A DNA stretch of 64,000 nt from Ignavibacteriaceae bacterium (GCA_008933765.1 WBUK01000010.1:62001-126000); one strand, 5' to 3'. Positions 27,029-36,087 are shown, counted from the first letter of the stretch. The notes: generated from the sequence alone by a model not told the origin. A program made the numbers and translations.

Positions 27029-27985
27029 TTATCTGATTAATGGTTTACTTTCATCAAGTTTTTTTAATTTTAGTAAATATTCCAATCCCGTTAAAAAACC
27101 GTTCCAAAGTGAAATGAGAGATTCCACTTTCCTGTCTGAACTTAAAATCACTGACACCGATTTTATCGCAGAAATTGCCGCTGAATATAAAATAACATAC
27201 AGTTTTGCAGCAAGGTTGTGATCCTTAAAAATCAAAAACCGGTTCCTTGTAAAATAATAATGGTACAGCGCCGAATAATCACCGAACGATTTACCCGCCC
27301 CGGAAGAATGATATAAAACAGCTTTGGGCGCATACACAATTTTGAATTTCCTGTTTACCCTAAGAGAATATTCCAAGTCTTCAAAATACATAAAAAAGAA
27401 CTCTTTCATAAACCCAACTTGCAGAAACACTTCTTTTTTAATCAACAGACAGGCGCCTTCGGCGTGAGTTATCTCTTCCTCTGTATTTCGGTTGTTTTTT
27501 GCGTCGGTGCCTCTGCCGAGTGAAACATTGCCACACCGGTAAAAAAGGTAACGGCTTCCGGCACAGTAAATTTTCTCCCTTTCATCCATATACAGAACTT
27601 TTGGCGAAACAATCCCCGTTTTTTCATCTTTATCAGCCACGGCTGCCATCTCTTGAATTGTGGTCTCGGTGAACTCTGTATCGTTGTTCACATACATCAC
27701 AAAATCGGCTCCGTGCTCAAGAGCATATCGCGCTCCGGTGTTCATTCCGCCCGCATAACCTAAGTTTTTGCTGTTTAAGATAACCGTTATTTCCGGGCTG
27801 TTGTATCCATTGTTTTTGCTTGCGGAAAGTTCATTTTTTAACCGCTCGCCGCTTCCGTCGGGCGAAGCATTGTCAACAATCACCGAATAAACCGCTTTAT
27901 ACGAGCTATTTTGAATACTTTTCAGGCACCTTATAGTGTCGTCATACCCGTTATAATTCAGAATAACAGCGAAAACTTTTTTCAC
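27029..27985 (-). CDS. Family 2 glycosyltransferase (rhamnosyltransferase-like)
   Basis: A 318-residue GT2 with FAVILNYNGYDDTIRCL, VDNASPDGSGERL, NLGYAGGMNTGARYA, the metal-binding YVNNDTEF, and FFFMYFEDLEYSLRVNRKFKI. This matches WbbL/RfbN-like transferases that add deoxysugars to lipid-linked repeats. The start is GTG at 27985, overlapping the stop of a 43-residue ORF (GTGA). The C-terminal 60 residues form an amphipathic membrane-near region. Donor and acceptor unknown. Confidence 0.88.
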   Translation of the reverse strand: MKKVFAVILNYNGYDDTIRCLKSIQNSSYKAVYSVIVDNASPDGSGERLKNELSASKNNGYNSPEITVILNSKNLGYAGGMNTGARYALEHGADFVMYVNNDTEFTETTIQEMAAVADKDEKTGIVSPKVLYMDEREKIYCAGSRYLFYRCGNVSLGRGTDAKNNRNTEEEITHAEGACLLIKKEVFLQVGFMKEFFFMYFEDLEYSLRVNRKFKIVYAPKAVLYHSSGAGKSFGDYSALYHYYFTRNRFLIFKDHNLAAKLYVILYSAAISAIKSVSVILSSDRKVESLISLWNGFLTGLEYLLKLKKLDESKPLIR

Positions 27986-28113
27986 CCTTTGTGTATTCCT
28001 TCCGTTATCTCTTTCAGCAACAACGCTGCAAGAGAGCCCCGTAAACCTTCTGATATTTTTTTAGACCTCGCCATCGCCACCTCGCAACTCAAAGGCGTTC
28101 TGATATCTGTCAT
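27982..28113 (-). CDS. 43-residue ORF coupled between two glycosyltransferases
   Basis: The frame opens with an ATG that overlaps the upstream glycosyltransferase stop (ATGA) and closes with a TGA that overlaps the downstream GTG start (GTGA), so ribosomes could pass through all three frames. The product starts MTDIRTPLSCEVAMARSKK and ends LLKEITEGIHKG. The KEITEG tail repeats the last residues of the upstream protein (QLKEITEG). It may be a translational bridge produced by a duplication of the gene's end and not a functional peptide. No known family recognised. Confidence 0.45.
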   Translation of the reverse strand: MTDIRTPLSCEVAMARSKKISEGLRGSLAALLLKEITEGIHKG

Positions 28114-29033
28114 CCTTCGGTTATCTCTTTGAGTTGGTGCCCGCGCCCGACGCCCAGCTCGTTCCGGAAATAGTCACGAAGTGCAGCCCGTGCAACCTTT
28201 GAAAACTTCGGATTAACAACCGACCACACCACTATTTTCAGCATAATCACTGATAAAAAATACCCCATTGCCAGCAAACGGGTGAAACCTCTGTTCATTT
28301 TGTTGTTCAGCAAAAGCCGGTTTCTTACTGAATAATAAAGTTTCAAAAGGCTTTCTTTTTCCCCAAGCACCTTATGATAAATAACTGCTTTCGGCTGATA
28401 TAAAAGCTTAAAACCACTTTGTTTCAATCGTGCCGAAAGTTCAATATCATCCAAATACATGAAAAAATCTTCATCTTCCATGCCGGCTTTTAGAAGCGCC
28501 TCTGTTCTGAAAAGAATCAGACAGCCTGTAAGAAAGTCAGTTTCGGTAAGCTCTTTCACACTTTTGCGTTCCACTGCTAAGCCCTTATCGATGTGAACTG
28601 CAAGGCTGCGCCACTTCACCATTTTTCCGTTGCCAAACCAGATGGTTTTTCGGTCGTGTTCGGCTAAAATCAACCCACCCACGGCGGCGGCTTTTGGGTC
28701 GTTCTCCAATGCTTCGGCAAGGTGAGTTAAAAAATCGGGTTCAACTAAAGTGTCGTTGTTAATCACCAAAATATATTTTGGCGCATATTTGCCGGCTTCC
28801 CGAAAACCTCTGTTTATTCCTCCGGTGTAGCCCAGATTTCTTTCCGTTACCAATAAATCAAGCCCCGGATATTTTTCGCGAAAAACCTCAACTGAATTGT
28901 CAGTTGAACAGTTATCAACTATCAATATCTTAAAGTTGCCATAACTGATTTTTTTCAATGATTCAATACATTCCACCGTATCATGTGCACCGTTATAATT
29001 AAGAAGAACAATAACGATTAAGGGTTCCGGCAT
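28110..29033 (-). CDS. Family 2 glycosyltransferase (rhamnosyltransferase-like)
   Basis: A 307-residue GT2 paralogous to the gene at 27029: IVIVLLNYNGAHDTVECI, VDNCSTDNSVEVF, NLGYTGGINRGFREA, VINNDTLVEPDF, FFMYLDDIELSARLKQSGF. It opens the minus-strand polysaccharide cluster, its start being separated by 61 bases from a plus-strand gene. The C-terminal part has a hydrophobic stretch (LLAMGYFLSVIMLKIVVWSVV). Probably adds a sugar to the lipid-linked repeat unit; the sugar cannot be named. Confidence 0.88.
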   Translation of the reverse strand: MPEPLIVIVLLNYNGAHDTVECIESLKKISYGNFKILIVDNCSTDNSVEVFREKYPGLDLLVTERNLGYTGGINRGFREAGKYAPKYILVINNDTLVEPDFLTHLAEALENDPKAAAVGGLILAEHDRKTIWFGNGKMVKWRSLAVHIDKGLAVERKSVKELTETDFLTGCLILFRTEALLKAGMEDEDFFMYLDDIELSARLKQSGFKLLYQPKAVIYHKVLGEKESLLKLYYSVRNRLLLNNKMNRGFTRLLAMGYFLSVIMLKIVVWSVVNPKFSKVARAALRDYFRNELGVGRGHQLKEITEG

Positions 29034-29094
29034 TTGATTTTCGAATTTTATTAAAAATAAATTTTAAATATACTGATTTCCGTTATGTGAGAAC

Positions 29095-29997
29095 TTGCGT
29101 AAATTACATACCCGTTTCTTAAAATTTTTTCTTACAGGTCTTTTTTTTGATTTGAGAACTGCTTTTTTCTTATTTCTGGTTTTTACTTTCACTCTGCCGG
29201 CAATTATTAAGGCTCAGGGTTTTGTGGTTGTTATCGCTTCCGGTTATAACCAAAGTACCCTGATGGATGTGTTTGAAAAAGCAAAATCCGACGGTTTGAA
29301 TCCCGAATTTATCGATATGAAACTGAAAAAAGGGGTGGTGTACAGAGTGTGCACAGGTTTTTTTGAAAATTTAGAGGCAGCAGTCGATTTGTGGGATAAA
29401 CTGCGCCAACAAGAGGGCTACGAAAAAGTTTGGGTGTTGCCAATTCTTGAAAATCTGATGATCAAAATGCCCGATATTAACAGGGAAGAGTTCACCGAAC
29501 TATATAATAATGTGATCAGAATGATTAATGATAAAGATTTTGCGGGGCTTAACAGGCTGATTAATCCCAACTACGGGTTCTATGTTATGATAAACCCGGG
29601 GTCTTTTTTCCTGCCGGTTTTTCTCGATTCTATCCCGACTGATGTGGATGAACTTTTCGCTACAGGTGCTTTTATCTACTTTAGCGATAATTTAAAATTA
29701 AGCCCGGGCGAACTTGTTTACGGCGATTTACCGGTATTTAATTGTGAAACAGGTGAATGGTCGAAAGATGGTAAATTTGTGCAGGGGGTCAGGTCTTTCA
29801 GCAGAATAAGCCAATGGGAATATTCCCTTTTGGAATATGACGACTGGGACGATGATTCCGTGCAAAAACTCCGTCTGGCGGAAAGCAAAGTACTGCTGAG
29901 AACTATTGATACAAACGGATTTGAAATTGATTTTGCGTTCGAAGACGGCAAGTGGTATATCGCCGCTTTCGATTTGGCAACTTCGTGTAACCAATAA
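29095..29997 (+). CDS. Secreted protein with SPOR-like N-terminal domain, unknown function
   Basis: About 300 residues if the TTG at 29095 is used; an in-frame TTG at 29152 gives a tighter signal peptide (LRTAFFLFLVFTFTLPAIIKAQ). The segment after the signal, FVVVIASGYNQSTLMDVFEKA ... YRVCTGFFENLEAAVDLWDKL, has the length and strand-helix rhythm of a SPOR domain, which binds denuded peptidoglycan. The remaining 190 residues (ending FEIDFAFEDGKWYIAAFDLA) match nothing I recognise. Likely periplasmic. Divergent from the glycosyltransferase cluster; no promoter seen. Confidence 0.65.
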   Translation: MRKLHTRFLKFFLTGLFFDLRTAFFLFLVFTFTLPAIIKAQGFVVVIASGYNQSTLMDVFEKAKSDGLNPEFIDMKLKKGVVYRVCTGFFENLEAAVDLWDKLRQQEGYEKVWVLPILENLMIKMPDINREEFTELYNNVIRMINDKDFAGLNRLINPNYGFYVMINPGSFFLPVFLDSIPTDVDELFATGAFIYFSDNLKLSPGELVYGDLPVFNCETGEWSKDGKFVQGVRSFSRISQWEYSLLEYDDWDDDSVQKLRLAESKVLLRTIDTNGFEIDFAFEDGKWYIAAFDLATSCNQ

Positions 29998-30122
29998 TTA
30001 ACAATTTATTTAACTTTTTATTTGCGGTTTTTTTTAACAGTTTTTTCCCCACGGAATTGGCGCTGCTTTGGCGTAAACTGCTTTTCGATAATAACAGTTT
30101 CCGGCAAAAAACATCCCTGTGC

Positions 30123-30251
30123 GAAAACATCTTGCTGTGAAAACAATTTGTTATAAAGAGAGTTAGTTCTACAAATGGCAAGTCTTAAAAGCAACTTGTC
30201 CTAAAAACGACTTGTTGTGAATCACACTCTGTTGCGAAAACGCTTTGTTGC
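30123..30251 (+). repeat. 16-bp periodic array in the leader of the cysteine synthase-like gene
   Basis: Eight units in near-perfect 16-base phase. Clear units: GAAAACATCTTGCTGT (30123), GAAAACAATTTGTTAT (30139), AAAAGCAACTTGTCCT (30187), AAAAACGACTTGTTGT (30203), GAAAACGCTTTGTTGC (30236); one unit is 17 bases. Two weak units at 30155-30186 keep the phase. The array ends 32 bases before the ATG at 30284. The rest of the gap (29998-30122) holds no gene. Confidence 0.8.
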
Positions 30252-30283
30252 AAATAAAAAAAAATTTAGCAGGAAATAAGAAT

Positions 30284-31261
30284 ATGACTTTTAACTCGAA
30301 CCTCAACCTTCTTAAAGCAATCGGCAGAACCCCTTGCGTTAAACTTGAAAACATTTCTAAGTTAACAGGGCACGAAGTGTGGGCTAAACTTGAGTTTATG
30401 AACCCCGGCGGTAGCATTAAAGACCGCATCGCACTATATATGATCGAAAAAGCCGAAAGAGAAGGAAAAATTAAACCCGGCGATACTATTATTGAAAATT
30501 CCTCCGGGAATACCGCTATGGGGTTGGCTATCGTTTGCAGGCAAAAAGGGTATAAACTCAAAATTGTTATCAGAGACACCACTTCCAAAGAAAAAATTAA
30601 AATGCTCGAGATTATGGGTGTGGATGTTATAAAAGTGGACGCTTCTCTGCCGCCGGATAACCCCGATTCCTATAACAACTTCGCCGCTAAATATGCCGAA
30701 GAAAACCCCGGCGTCTTCTATATCGACCAGCATAACAACCTCGATAACAACGAAGCTCACTATATGTCAACCGGTCCGGAAATCTGGCAACAAATGAACG
30801 GCAGAATCGATTATTTCGTCGCCGGTGTCGGAACAGGAGGTACATGCACCGGCGCAGGCAGATACCTGAAAGAACAAGACCCGGGTATTGCCCTGATTGG
30901 CGTTGATCCTCTCGGTTCCGTGTTTTACGACTATTTCAAATCGAAAAAATTGGTTAAGCCCTCCCGCTATTTAATCGAAGGGTTAGGTGATGAATTTCTG
31001 ATTAAAACTGCACAACTTGATCTGCTTGATGATATGATTCAGGTGACCGACAAGCAAGCCATTGAACACACTTTTCTTTTGGTTGCTCAAGAAGGGATTC
31101 TTTCGGGTGGCTCGTCCGGTGCGAATATTTACGGTGTTTTTAAATTAGCGAGAAAACTGAGAAAACCATCAGTTATTTGCACCGTGATTTGCGATTCGGG
31201 TTATAAATATATGAGCACTATCTACAACGATGACTGGCTGAATGAGAATAATTTGGCGTAG
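30284..31261 (+). CDS. PLP-dependent cysteine synthase / cystathionine beta-synthase-like protein
   Basis: A 325-residue fold-type II PLP enzyme. The Schiff-base lysine is Lys46 in NPGGSIKDR; the asparagine loop is SSGNTAMGLA; the phosphate-binding loop is GTGGTCTGAGRYLKE; the C-terminal SGGSSGAN and DSGYKY blocks are also present. The family includes O-acetylserine sulfhydrylase and the catalytic core of cystathionine beta-synthase. The IDQHNNLDNNEAHY segment leans to CBS-like enzymes. Nearby ahcY and metK make a role in homocysteine-to-cysteine conversion attractive. The ATG at 30284 is preferred because AGGA lies 9 bases upstream. The leader contains a 16-bp repeat array. Confidence 0.85.
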   Translation: MTFNSNLNLLKAIGRTPCVKLENISKLTGHEVWAKLEFMNPGGSIKDRIALYMIEKAEREGKIKPGDTIIENSSGNTAMGLAIVCRQKGYKLKIVIRDTTSKEKIKMLEIMGVDVIKVDASLPPDNPDSYNNFAAKYAEENPGVFYIDQHNNLDNNEAHYMSTGPEIWQQMNGRIDYFVAGVGTGGTCTGAGRYLKEQDPGIALIGVDPLGSVFYDYFKSKKLVKPSRYLIEGLGDEFLIKTAQLDLLDDMIQVTDKQAIEHTFLLVAQEGILSGGSSGANIYGVFKLARKLRKPSVICTVICDSGYKYMSTIYNDDWLNENNLA

Positions 31262-31268
31262 TAGGAAT

Positions 31269-31883
31269 TTACTCACAAAATATTGAAACATCGCCGGCAC
31301 CCTCTCTGATAACTACAGGTTCGTCGGTGCTAAGGTCGATAACGCTGGAAGGTTTGTTCGAAACATACCCCGCCGAGAGCATAACATCAACGGCATAGCC
31401 AAGAACCGCTTCTATTTCATCAGGACGGGTAAGGATATCCCCTTTCCTGTTTGTAGTTGAAGTGCTCACCAACGGGTGTCCCAGTTCCTGCGCCAGTTCA
31501 ATAACAATCGAGTGATCAGGCACTCTTATTCCAACCGTTTTTCTTTTCGACCAGAGCCTCTTCGGCACTTCCCTTGCTGCCGGAAGAATGAAGGTGTAGG
31601 GACCCGGCAGAAGCCTTTTCATTTTTTTGTATGCATAATCAGAAACCCGGGCGTAGGTTGAAATGTCTTTCAAATCGGGCACAATGAAACTGAAAAGTTT
31701 ATCGAACCCGCTCCCTTTTATCGCAATCAATCTTTCGATTGCGCTTTTCGAGTAAATGCTGCACCCCATTCCGTAGAAAGTATCCGTCGGAAAAATCACA
31801 GTTTGCCCGTCGCGGAGCGCCTCCACGGCTTTTGTTATAAATCTTTTTTGCGGTGTTACCGGGTGGAGTTCATAAACTTCCAT
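31269..31883 (-). CDS. L-threonylcarbamoyladenylate synthase (Sua5/YciO/YrdC family)
   Basis: A 204-residue YrdC-fold protein: GQTVIFPTDTFYGMGCSIY, IKGSGFDKLFSFIVPDL, LLPGPYTFILPA, VGIRVPDHSI, and VSTSTTNRKGD. Sua5/TsaC proteins make threonylcarbamoyl-AMP from threonine, bicarbonate and ATP for t6A37 of tRNA. The closest look is the YciO branch, whose role in t6A is less certain, since the usual KR residues KxR are replaced around IKGSGFDK. Tail-to-tail with the cysteine synthase-like gene. Confidence 0.82.
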   Translation of the reverse strand: MEVYELHPVTPQKRFITKAVEALRDGQTVIFPTDTFYGMGCSIYSKSAIERLIAIKGSGFDKLFSFIVPDLKDISTYARVSDYAYKKMKRLLPGPYTFILPAAREVPKRLWSKRKTVGIRVPDHSIVIELAQELGHPLVSTSTTNRKGDILTRPDEIEAVLGYAVDVMLSAGYVSNKPSSVIDLSTDEPVVIREGAGDVSIFCE

Positions 31884-32135
31884 TGTTGCTCAGTGTCAAT
31901 TTGTATCAAAAAAAATAAAAACGATTACGAAAATACAACGATTCGGCGGATTTTTCGACTTTTGCGCGTTTCATGGTGCCACACCATCAAAACACCTACA
32001 AAAAATATTGTCCAAACTTTCCGCTGATTCCCGGTTTTGAAGTGGCACTGAACCGAAACCCTCTTACAAAAATTAGCCCAAACTTTCCGTCTTTCTCAAA
32101 TTTTAGAGCTACGCACCACTTGATTTTTCCGGGTA
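31884..32135. other. Gap with a weak duplicated block
   Basis: No gene. Two copies of a block of the form ACAAAAA-TA-TGTCC/GCCC-AAACTTTCCG occur at about 31996-32030 and 32067-32093, each followed by a short AT-rich tail. They continue the pattern of private intergenic repeats and lead into the 62-bp array. Confidence 0.5.
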
Positions 32136-32284
32136 GTTTAAAACAGACAAGGGCTGCAAATTTGAGATAAAACGGAGTTTTTTGCTTTATGAAAATCGTT
32201 TAAAACAGACAAGGGATGCAAATTTGAGGTAAAACGGAGTTTTTTGTTTTATGAAAATCGTTTAAAACAAAGGAGGGCTGCAAA
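32136..32284. repeat. 62-bp tandem repeat, 2.4 copies, downstream of ahcY
   Basis: Copies start at 32136, 32198 and 32260, each with GTTTAAAACAGACAAGGG (third copy diverged). The first two differ at about four positions and share AAAACGGAGTTTTTTG and TTTATGAAAATC. The third is cut after about 25 bases and runs into a hairpin. The rest of the gap to 32449 is AT-rich and gene-free. Confidence 0.9.
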
Positions 32285-32302
32285 TCATAAAAATGCAGCC
32301 CT
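32274..32302 (-). terminator. Hairpin downstream of ahcY
   Basis: A perfect 9-bp stem (AGGGCTGCA at 32274-32282, TGCAGCCCT at 32294-32302) with an 11-base loop. On the minus strand it lies about 150 bases past the ahcY stop and is followed by CCTTTGTTTT. It may terminate ahcY; the distance and imperfect T run lower confidence. Confidence 0.5.
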
Positions 32303-32449
32303 AAAAAGCGAAAAACTTAACAGCGTGTAATTTTATCAGTGTTTAACTAATTAGTGCAACCAATATTAATAATTGCAACTGTAACTAATTATGGCAACCA
32401 CAACTTAAAAACTGCTGCGTTCACTAAAAAAATCACAAAAACCGGCGAC

Positions 32450-33727
32450 TTATGTGCCCGCTGCGTAGTCGTCCATATAGGCTATTTGTTCCGGAGTCAG
32501 CTTATCAATCGAGTAGCCCAAAGTGGTAAGCTTGATTCCGGCAATATATTGATCCTGATCCTCAGGAATGTCATATACTTTGTTCTCAAGCCTGTTTCCT
32601 TTTTTGTCCTCATTAGCCAGACGCACCTGCGACATAAACTGGTTAGCAAACGACATATCCATCACTTCCGATGGGTGCCCCTCTGCTGCCGCAAGGTTAA
32701 CAAGCCTGCCCTGAGCCAACAGATAAATTTTTCTGCCGTCTGCAAGTGTATATTCTTCGTTATTCGGACGAATAGTTCTCTTAGAAACAGCGATCGACTC
32801 AAGGTCAGCGATGTTAATTTCGCAGTCGTAGTGACCGGTATTGCAGATAATAGCGCCGTCTTTCATCTTCTCGAAGTGACGCTTAACGATGATATCTTTA
32901 ATGCCTGTTGCGGTAATAAACACATCACCATACTCAACAGCCTGATCCATCGTCATAACGCGCATTCCTTCAAGCGTAGCTTTAAGTGCCGCAGTAGGCT
33001 TCACTTCAGTTGCTATAACACTTGCGCCTAAGCCCTGCGCCCTTTTGGCAACACCACTTCCGCAGTGACCGTAGCCGGCTACAACGAAATTCTTCCCCGC
33101 CATTAAAATAGAAGTGGCGCGTAAAATTCCGTCTATTGAAGACTGCCCCGTGCCGAAAACATTATCGAAATCCCATTTTGTTTCAGCATCGTTAACTGCG
33201 ATTACCGGGTACTTCAGAGCGCCCGCATCCGCCATTGCCCTAAGCCTGTGGACACCCGTTGTGGTCTCTTCCGTTCCGCCGATTATAGTGGGTATCAGTT
33301 CAGGGAATTTGTTGTGAACGGTAAAAATAAGGTCTGCACCGTCATCTAAGGTAAGGTTCGGTTTCATGTCAAGTGTGCGTTCAATGCACCAGTAAAATTC
33401 TTCAACATTCATACCGTGCCATGCGTAAATCTCAATTCCGTTTGCAGCAAGTGCAGCGGCGATCTCATCCTGTGTCGAAAGTGGGTTACAGCCCGACCAT
33501 GAAACTTTTGCGCCCGCAGCTGCTAATGTTTCAATAAGAACAGCGGTTTCTTTAGTAACATGAAGGCAGCCGGCAATTCTGTAGCCCGCAAGCGGTTTGG
33601 TTACTTCAACTTCTTTTCTGATCTGCATCATAACGGGCATTCTCGATTCTGCCCACTCGATCTTCATTCGTCCCTGGTCAGCGAGATTAATATCCCTTAC
33701 TTTGTATTGACCTTCTTTGTGATCCAT
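32450..33727 (-). CDS. ahcY: Adenosylhomocysteinase
   Basis: A 425-residue S-adenosylhomocysteine hydrolase: SAH to adenosine and homocysteine. Conserved blocks include RMPVMMQIRKE, GCLHVTKETAVLIETL, CNPLSTQDEIAAAL, DDGADLIF, VNDAETKWDFDN with the catalytic Lys and Asp, the NAD-binding GYGHCGSGVAKRAQGLGA, and ICNTGHYDCEI. The length and absence of the long insertion place it with archaeal/thermophilic-type enzymes. AGGAG precedes the ATG. It follows metK by 151 bases on the same strand, giving a SAM synthesis and recycling pair. The gap shows three copies of CAGTnCACTT (33772, 33796, 33830). Confidence 0.96.
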   Translation of the reverse strand: MDHKEGQYKVRDINLADQGRMKIEWAESRMPVMMQIRKEVEVTKPLAGYRIAGCLHVTKETAVLIETLAAAGAKVSWSGCNPLSTQDEIAAALAANGIEIYAWHGMNVEEFYWCIERTLDMKPNLTLDDGADLIFTVHNKFPELIPTIIGGTEETTTGVHRLRAMADAGALKYPVIAVNDAETKWDFDNVFGTGQSSIDGILRATSILMAGKNFVVAGYGHCGSGVAKRAQGLGASVIATEVKPTAALKATLEGMRVMTMDQAVEYGDVFITATGIKDIIVKRHFEKMKDGAIICNTGHYDCEINIADLESIAVSKRTIRPNNEEYTLADGRKIYLLAQGRLVNLAAAEGHPSEVMDMSFANQFMSQVRLANEDKKGNRLENKVYDIPEDQDQYIAGIKLTTLGYSIDKLTPEQIAYMDDYAAGT

Positions 33728-33878
33728 TAAATAAAACTCCTGGTTTCAGTTAAAATTTTCATAAAAACATTCAGTTCACTTGTTTTTCAGTAAAACAGTA
33801 CACTTCTTCAAAAGAACAGCCTGATGGCTCAGTGCACTTCTACCGAACTGTCAGCGAACATTAGCGAATAATAGCTGA

Positions 33879-35024
33879 TTACTCAGCGTACTTTTTGAAG
33901 GTATCCACTAAGTCAAGTTTTTCCCAAGTGAACCCGTTTCCGTTTCTTCCAAAATGCCCGTAAGCCGCAGTGGCTTTATATACAGGGCGCCTCAACTGAA
34001 GTCTTTCAATAATACCTGCAGGGGTAAGATCGACTTCTTTCTGAATCATTCCGGCAATTTTCTCGTCCGAAATTTTGCCCGTTCCGTAAGTATTCACGAA
34101 AATTGAAACAGGCTCGGCAACGCCGATTGCGTATGCAACCTGCACTAAGCACTCTTTTGCAAGACCGGCAGCAACAACATTCTTTGCGATGTGGCGCGCT
34201 GCATAAGTTGCACTTCTGTCAACTTTTGAAGGGTCTTTGCCGGAAAAAGCGCCGCCACCATGTGGTGCCCATCCGCCGTAGGTGTCAACTATGATTTTTC
34301 TGCCCGTTAAGCCCGTATCACCGTGCGGACCGCCAATTTCGAATTTGCCGGTGGGGTTGATGTGAATTTTTGTGTTTTCATCCAACAGGTTTGCAGGTAT
34401 AACTGCTTTAATTACATGCTCAATAATTTCCGCACGGATTGTTTCGTTATCTACATCACCATCATGCTGGGTGGATATTACAACGGCTTCAACACGGAGC
34501 GGCTTTTTATCGTCTGAGTACTCAATTGTAACCTGAGATTTTGAGTCAGGGCGTAACCACCTCATTTTTGTTTTATCGTTTTTACGAATATCGGTGAGCT
34601 TTTGCACCAATTTATGCGCAAGCATTATCGGAAGGGGCATTAATTCTTCCGTCTGATCGCAGGCAAAACCGAACATAATTCCCTGGTCACCGGCGCCGCC
34701 TTTATCAACGCCCATAGCGATGTCGCGTGACTGTTCGTGCATAACATTAACAATACCGACACTCTCGCCCGCAAATTTATACTCTGATTTTGTGTAACCG
34801 ATTTCGTTAATCGTTTCTCTTACAACTTTGTTTAGATCGATGTAAGCATTTGTGGATATTTCACCGCCAACAACCACAAGACCTGTGGTGGCATAAGTTT
34901 CGCATGCCACTCTTGACTCAGGGTCCTGCTCGTATATTGCGTCGAGAACTGCGTCAGAAATGGCGTCACATAATTTATCGGGGTGCCCTTCGGACACCGA
35001 TTCCGATGTGAAGAAAAATGACAT
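33879..35024 (-). CDS. metK: S-adenosylmethionine synthetase
   Basis: A 381-residue MetK: methionine plus ATP to SAM. The ATP/metal-binding start [21 protein letters not shown], the hexapeptide-like [23 protein letters not shown], and the P-loop-like [16 protein letters not shown] are all present. AAGGA precedes the ATG. It lies 26 bases after the sugar nucleotidyltransferase, hence likely one transcript with it. No SAM riboswitch is visible upstream. Confidence 0.97.
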   Translation of the reverse strand: MSFFFTSESVSEGHPDKLCDAISDAVLDAIYEQDPESRVACETYATTGLVVVGGEISTNAYIDLNKVVRETINEIGYTKSEYKFAGESVGIVNVMHEQSRDIAMGVDKGGAGDQGIMFGFACDQTEELMPLPIMLAHKLVQKLTDIRKNDKTKMRWLRPDSKSQVTIEYSDDKKPLRVEAVVISTQHDGDVDNETIRAEIIEHVIKAVIPANLLDENTKIHINPTGKFEIGGPHGDTGLTGRKIIVDTYGGWAPHGGGAFSGKDPSKVDRSATYAARHIAKNVVAAGLAKECLVQVAYAIGVAEPVSIFVNTYGTGKISDEKIAGMIQKEVDLTPAGIIERLQLRRPVYKATAAYGHFGRNGNGFTWEKLDLVDTFKKYAE

Positions 35025-35050
35025 TCTATTCTTTTCCTTTTTTGAACTGT

Positions 35051-36028
35051 TTAATTAAAATCTATCTCGGAGGAATCCCCCGTGTTCACCCGGGTGTATT
35101 TTCCTCTTAAAAATGAATTGGGGCCTATCAGAGAATCTTCTAAAATCGATTGCTCCACTTCCGCATTGGGCCCAATAATTGAATTTTTTACAACTGAATT
35201 TGAAATTTTTACCCCCTCAGAAACCGTTACATAGGGACCAATAACCGAATTTTTGAGTTCCGCACTCGGATGAATATAGCAGGGCGGAATAATAACCAAC
35301 TCGCCGGCATTATCACCATTATGATCGTGCGAAAGAAGGAACCTGTTCGTTTCCAGAAGTGTTTCCGGCTTCCCGCAATCATACCACCCGTCAACGGTGA
35401 AGGGCAGCATCGTTTCCCCGTCATCCAACATTTTTTGAAGTGCATCGGTAAGTTGAAACTCGCCGCGCGTGCGGATGTTGTTTTGAATGTTGTAACCCAA
35501 GCTCTCAGCCAATTTTGTTGAGTTTTTGATGTAATACAGCCCAACTATAGCCATGTTAGAGGGGGGTACTTCCGGCTTTTCAACTAATTTTTGAATTTTT
35601 CCCTCTTCAATAACCGCAACACCGAAACGGCGGGGGTCGTCAACTTGTTTCAACCCCAATGCGCTTGACCCTAATGCAAAAACTTTACGAAGATCTACAT
35701 CAAAAATTGTATCGCCGAGGATTATGAATATTTCATCTCCCCCAAATGTGCCCGCTGCCGTGTAAATTGCGTGCCCCAGCCCTTCCTGATTCTTCTGTTT
35801 TACGAAAGTTGAATCGATCATCGGGAAGTTTTTTTCAACATATTTTTGGATCATTTCACCTAAGTGACCTGTCACAAAAGTTGCGGTATGTACACCGGAA
35901 TCGAGCAATTTTTGCAGTATATGCCCCAAAATCGGCTTGTCGCCTACAGTCAAAAGAACTTTCGGAATTGTGTTTGTGTGGGGCTTCAGTCGGCTCCCGA
36001 TTCCCGCCACGGGAATTATTGCTCTCAT
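35051..36028 (-). CDS. Sugar nucleotidyltransferase with left-handed beta-helix tail
   Basis: A 325-residue NTP-transferase: nucleotide-binding [47 protein letters not shown] with the catalytic Asp, [17 protein letters not shown], and [15 protein letters not shown]. The last 80 residues are hexapeptide repeats ([32 protein letters not shown]). This is the glucose-1-phosphate thymidylyltransferase/RmlA- and GlmU-like layout. It makes an NDP-sugar for surface glycans, possibly for the cluster at 22661-29033. Sugar not assignable. Confidence 0.88.
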   Translation of the reverse strand: MRAIIPVAGIGSRLKPHTNTIPKVLLTVGDKPILGHILQKLLDSGVHTATFVTGHLGEMIQKYVEKNFPMIDSTFVKQKNQEGLGHAIYTAAGTFGGDEIFIILGDTIFDVDLRKVFALGSSALGLKQVDDPRRFGVAVIEEGKIQKLVEKPEVPPSNMAIVGLYYIKNSTKLAESLGYNIQNNIRTRGEFQLTDALQKMLDDGETMLPFTVDGWYDCGKPETLLETNRFLLSHDHNGDNAGELVIIPPCYIHPSAELKNSVIGPYVTVSEGVKISNSVVKNSIIGPNAEVEQSILEDSLIGPNSFLRGKYTRVNTGDSSEIDFN

Positions 36029-36055
36029 TTACAAATTATTTTTAAAAGTGAACAA

Positions 36056-36087
36056 CAAAGATATTTAATTTCGGAAACATGAACAAT
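36056..36087 (-). promoter_or_regulatory. Bacteroidota-type promoter for the sugar nucleotidyltransferase-metK transcript
   Basis: On the minus strand, ATTG (36084-36087) is followed after 20 bases by TATCTTTG (36056-36063), an exact TAnnTTTG -7 element. Transcription would begin near 36049, about 20 bases before the ATG at 36028. Confidence 0.6.

Noticed and set aside
32354-33031. A 225-codon plus-strand frame opposite ahcY
   Set aside because: It lies antisense to a fully conserved gene, shows no motifs, and its codon pattern mirrors ahcY.
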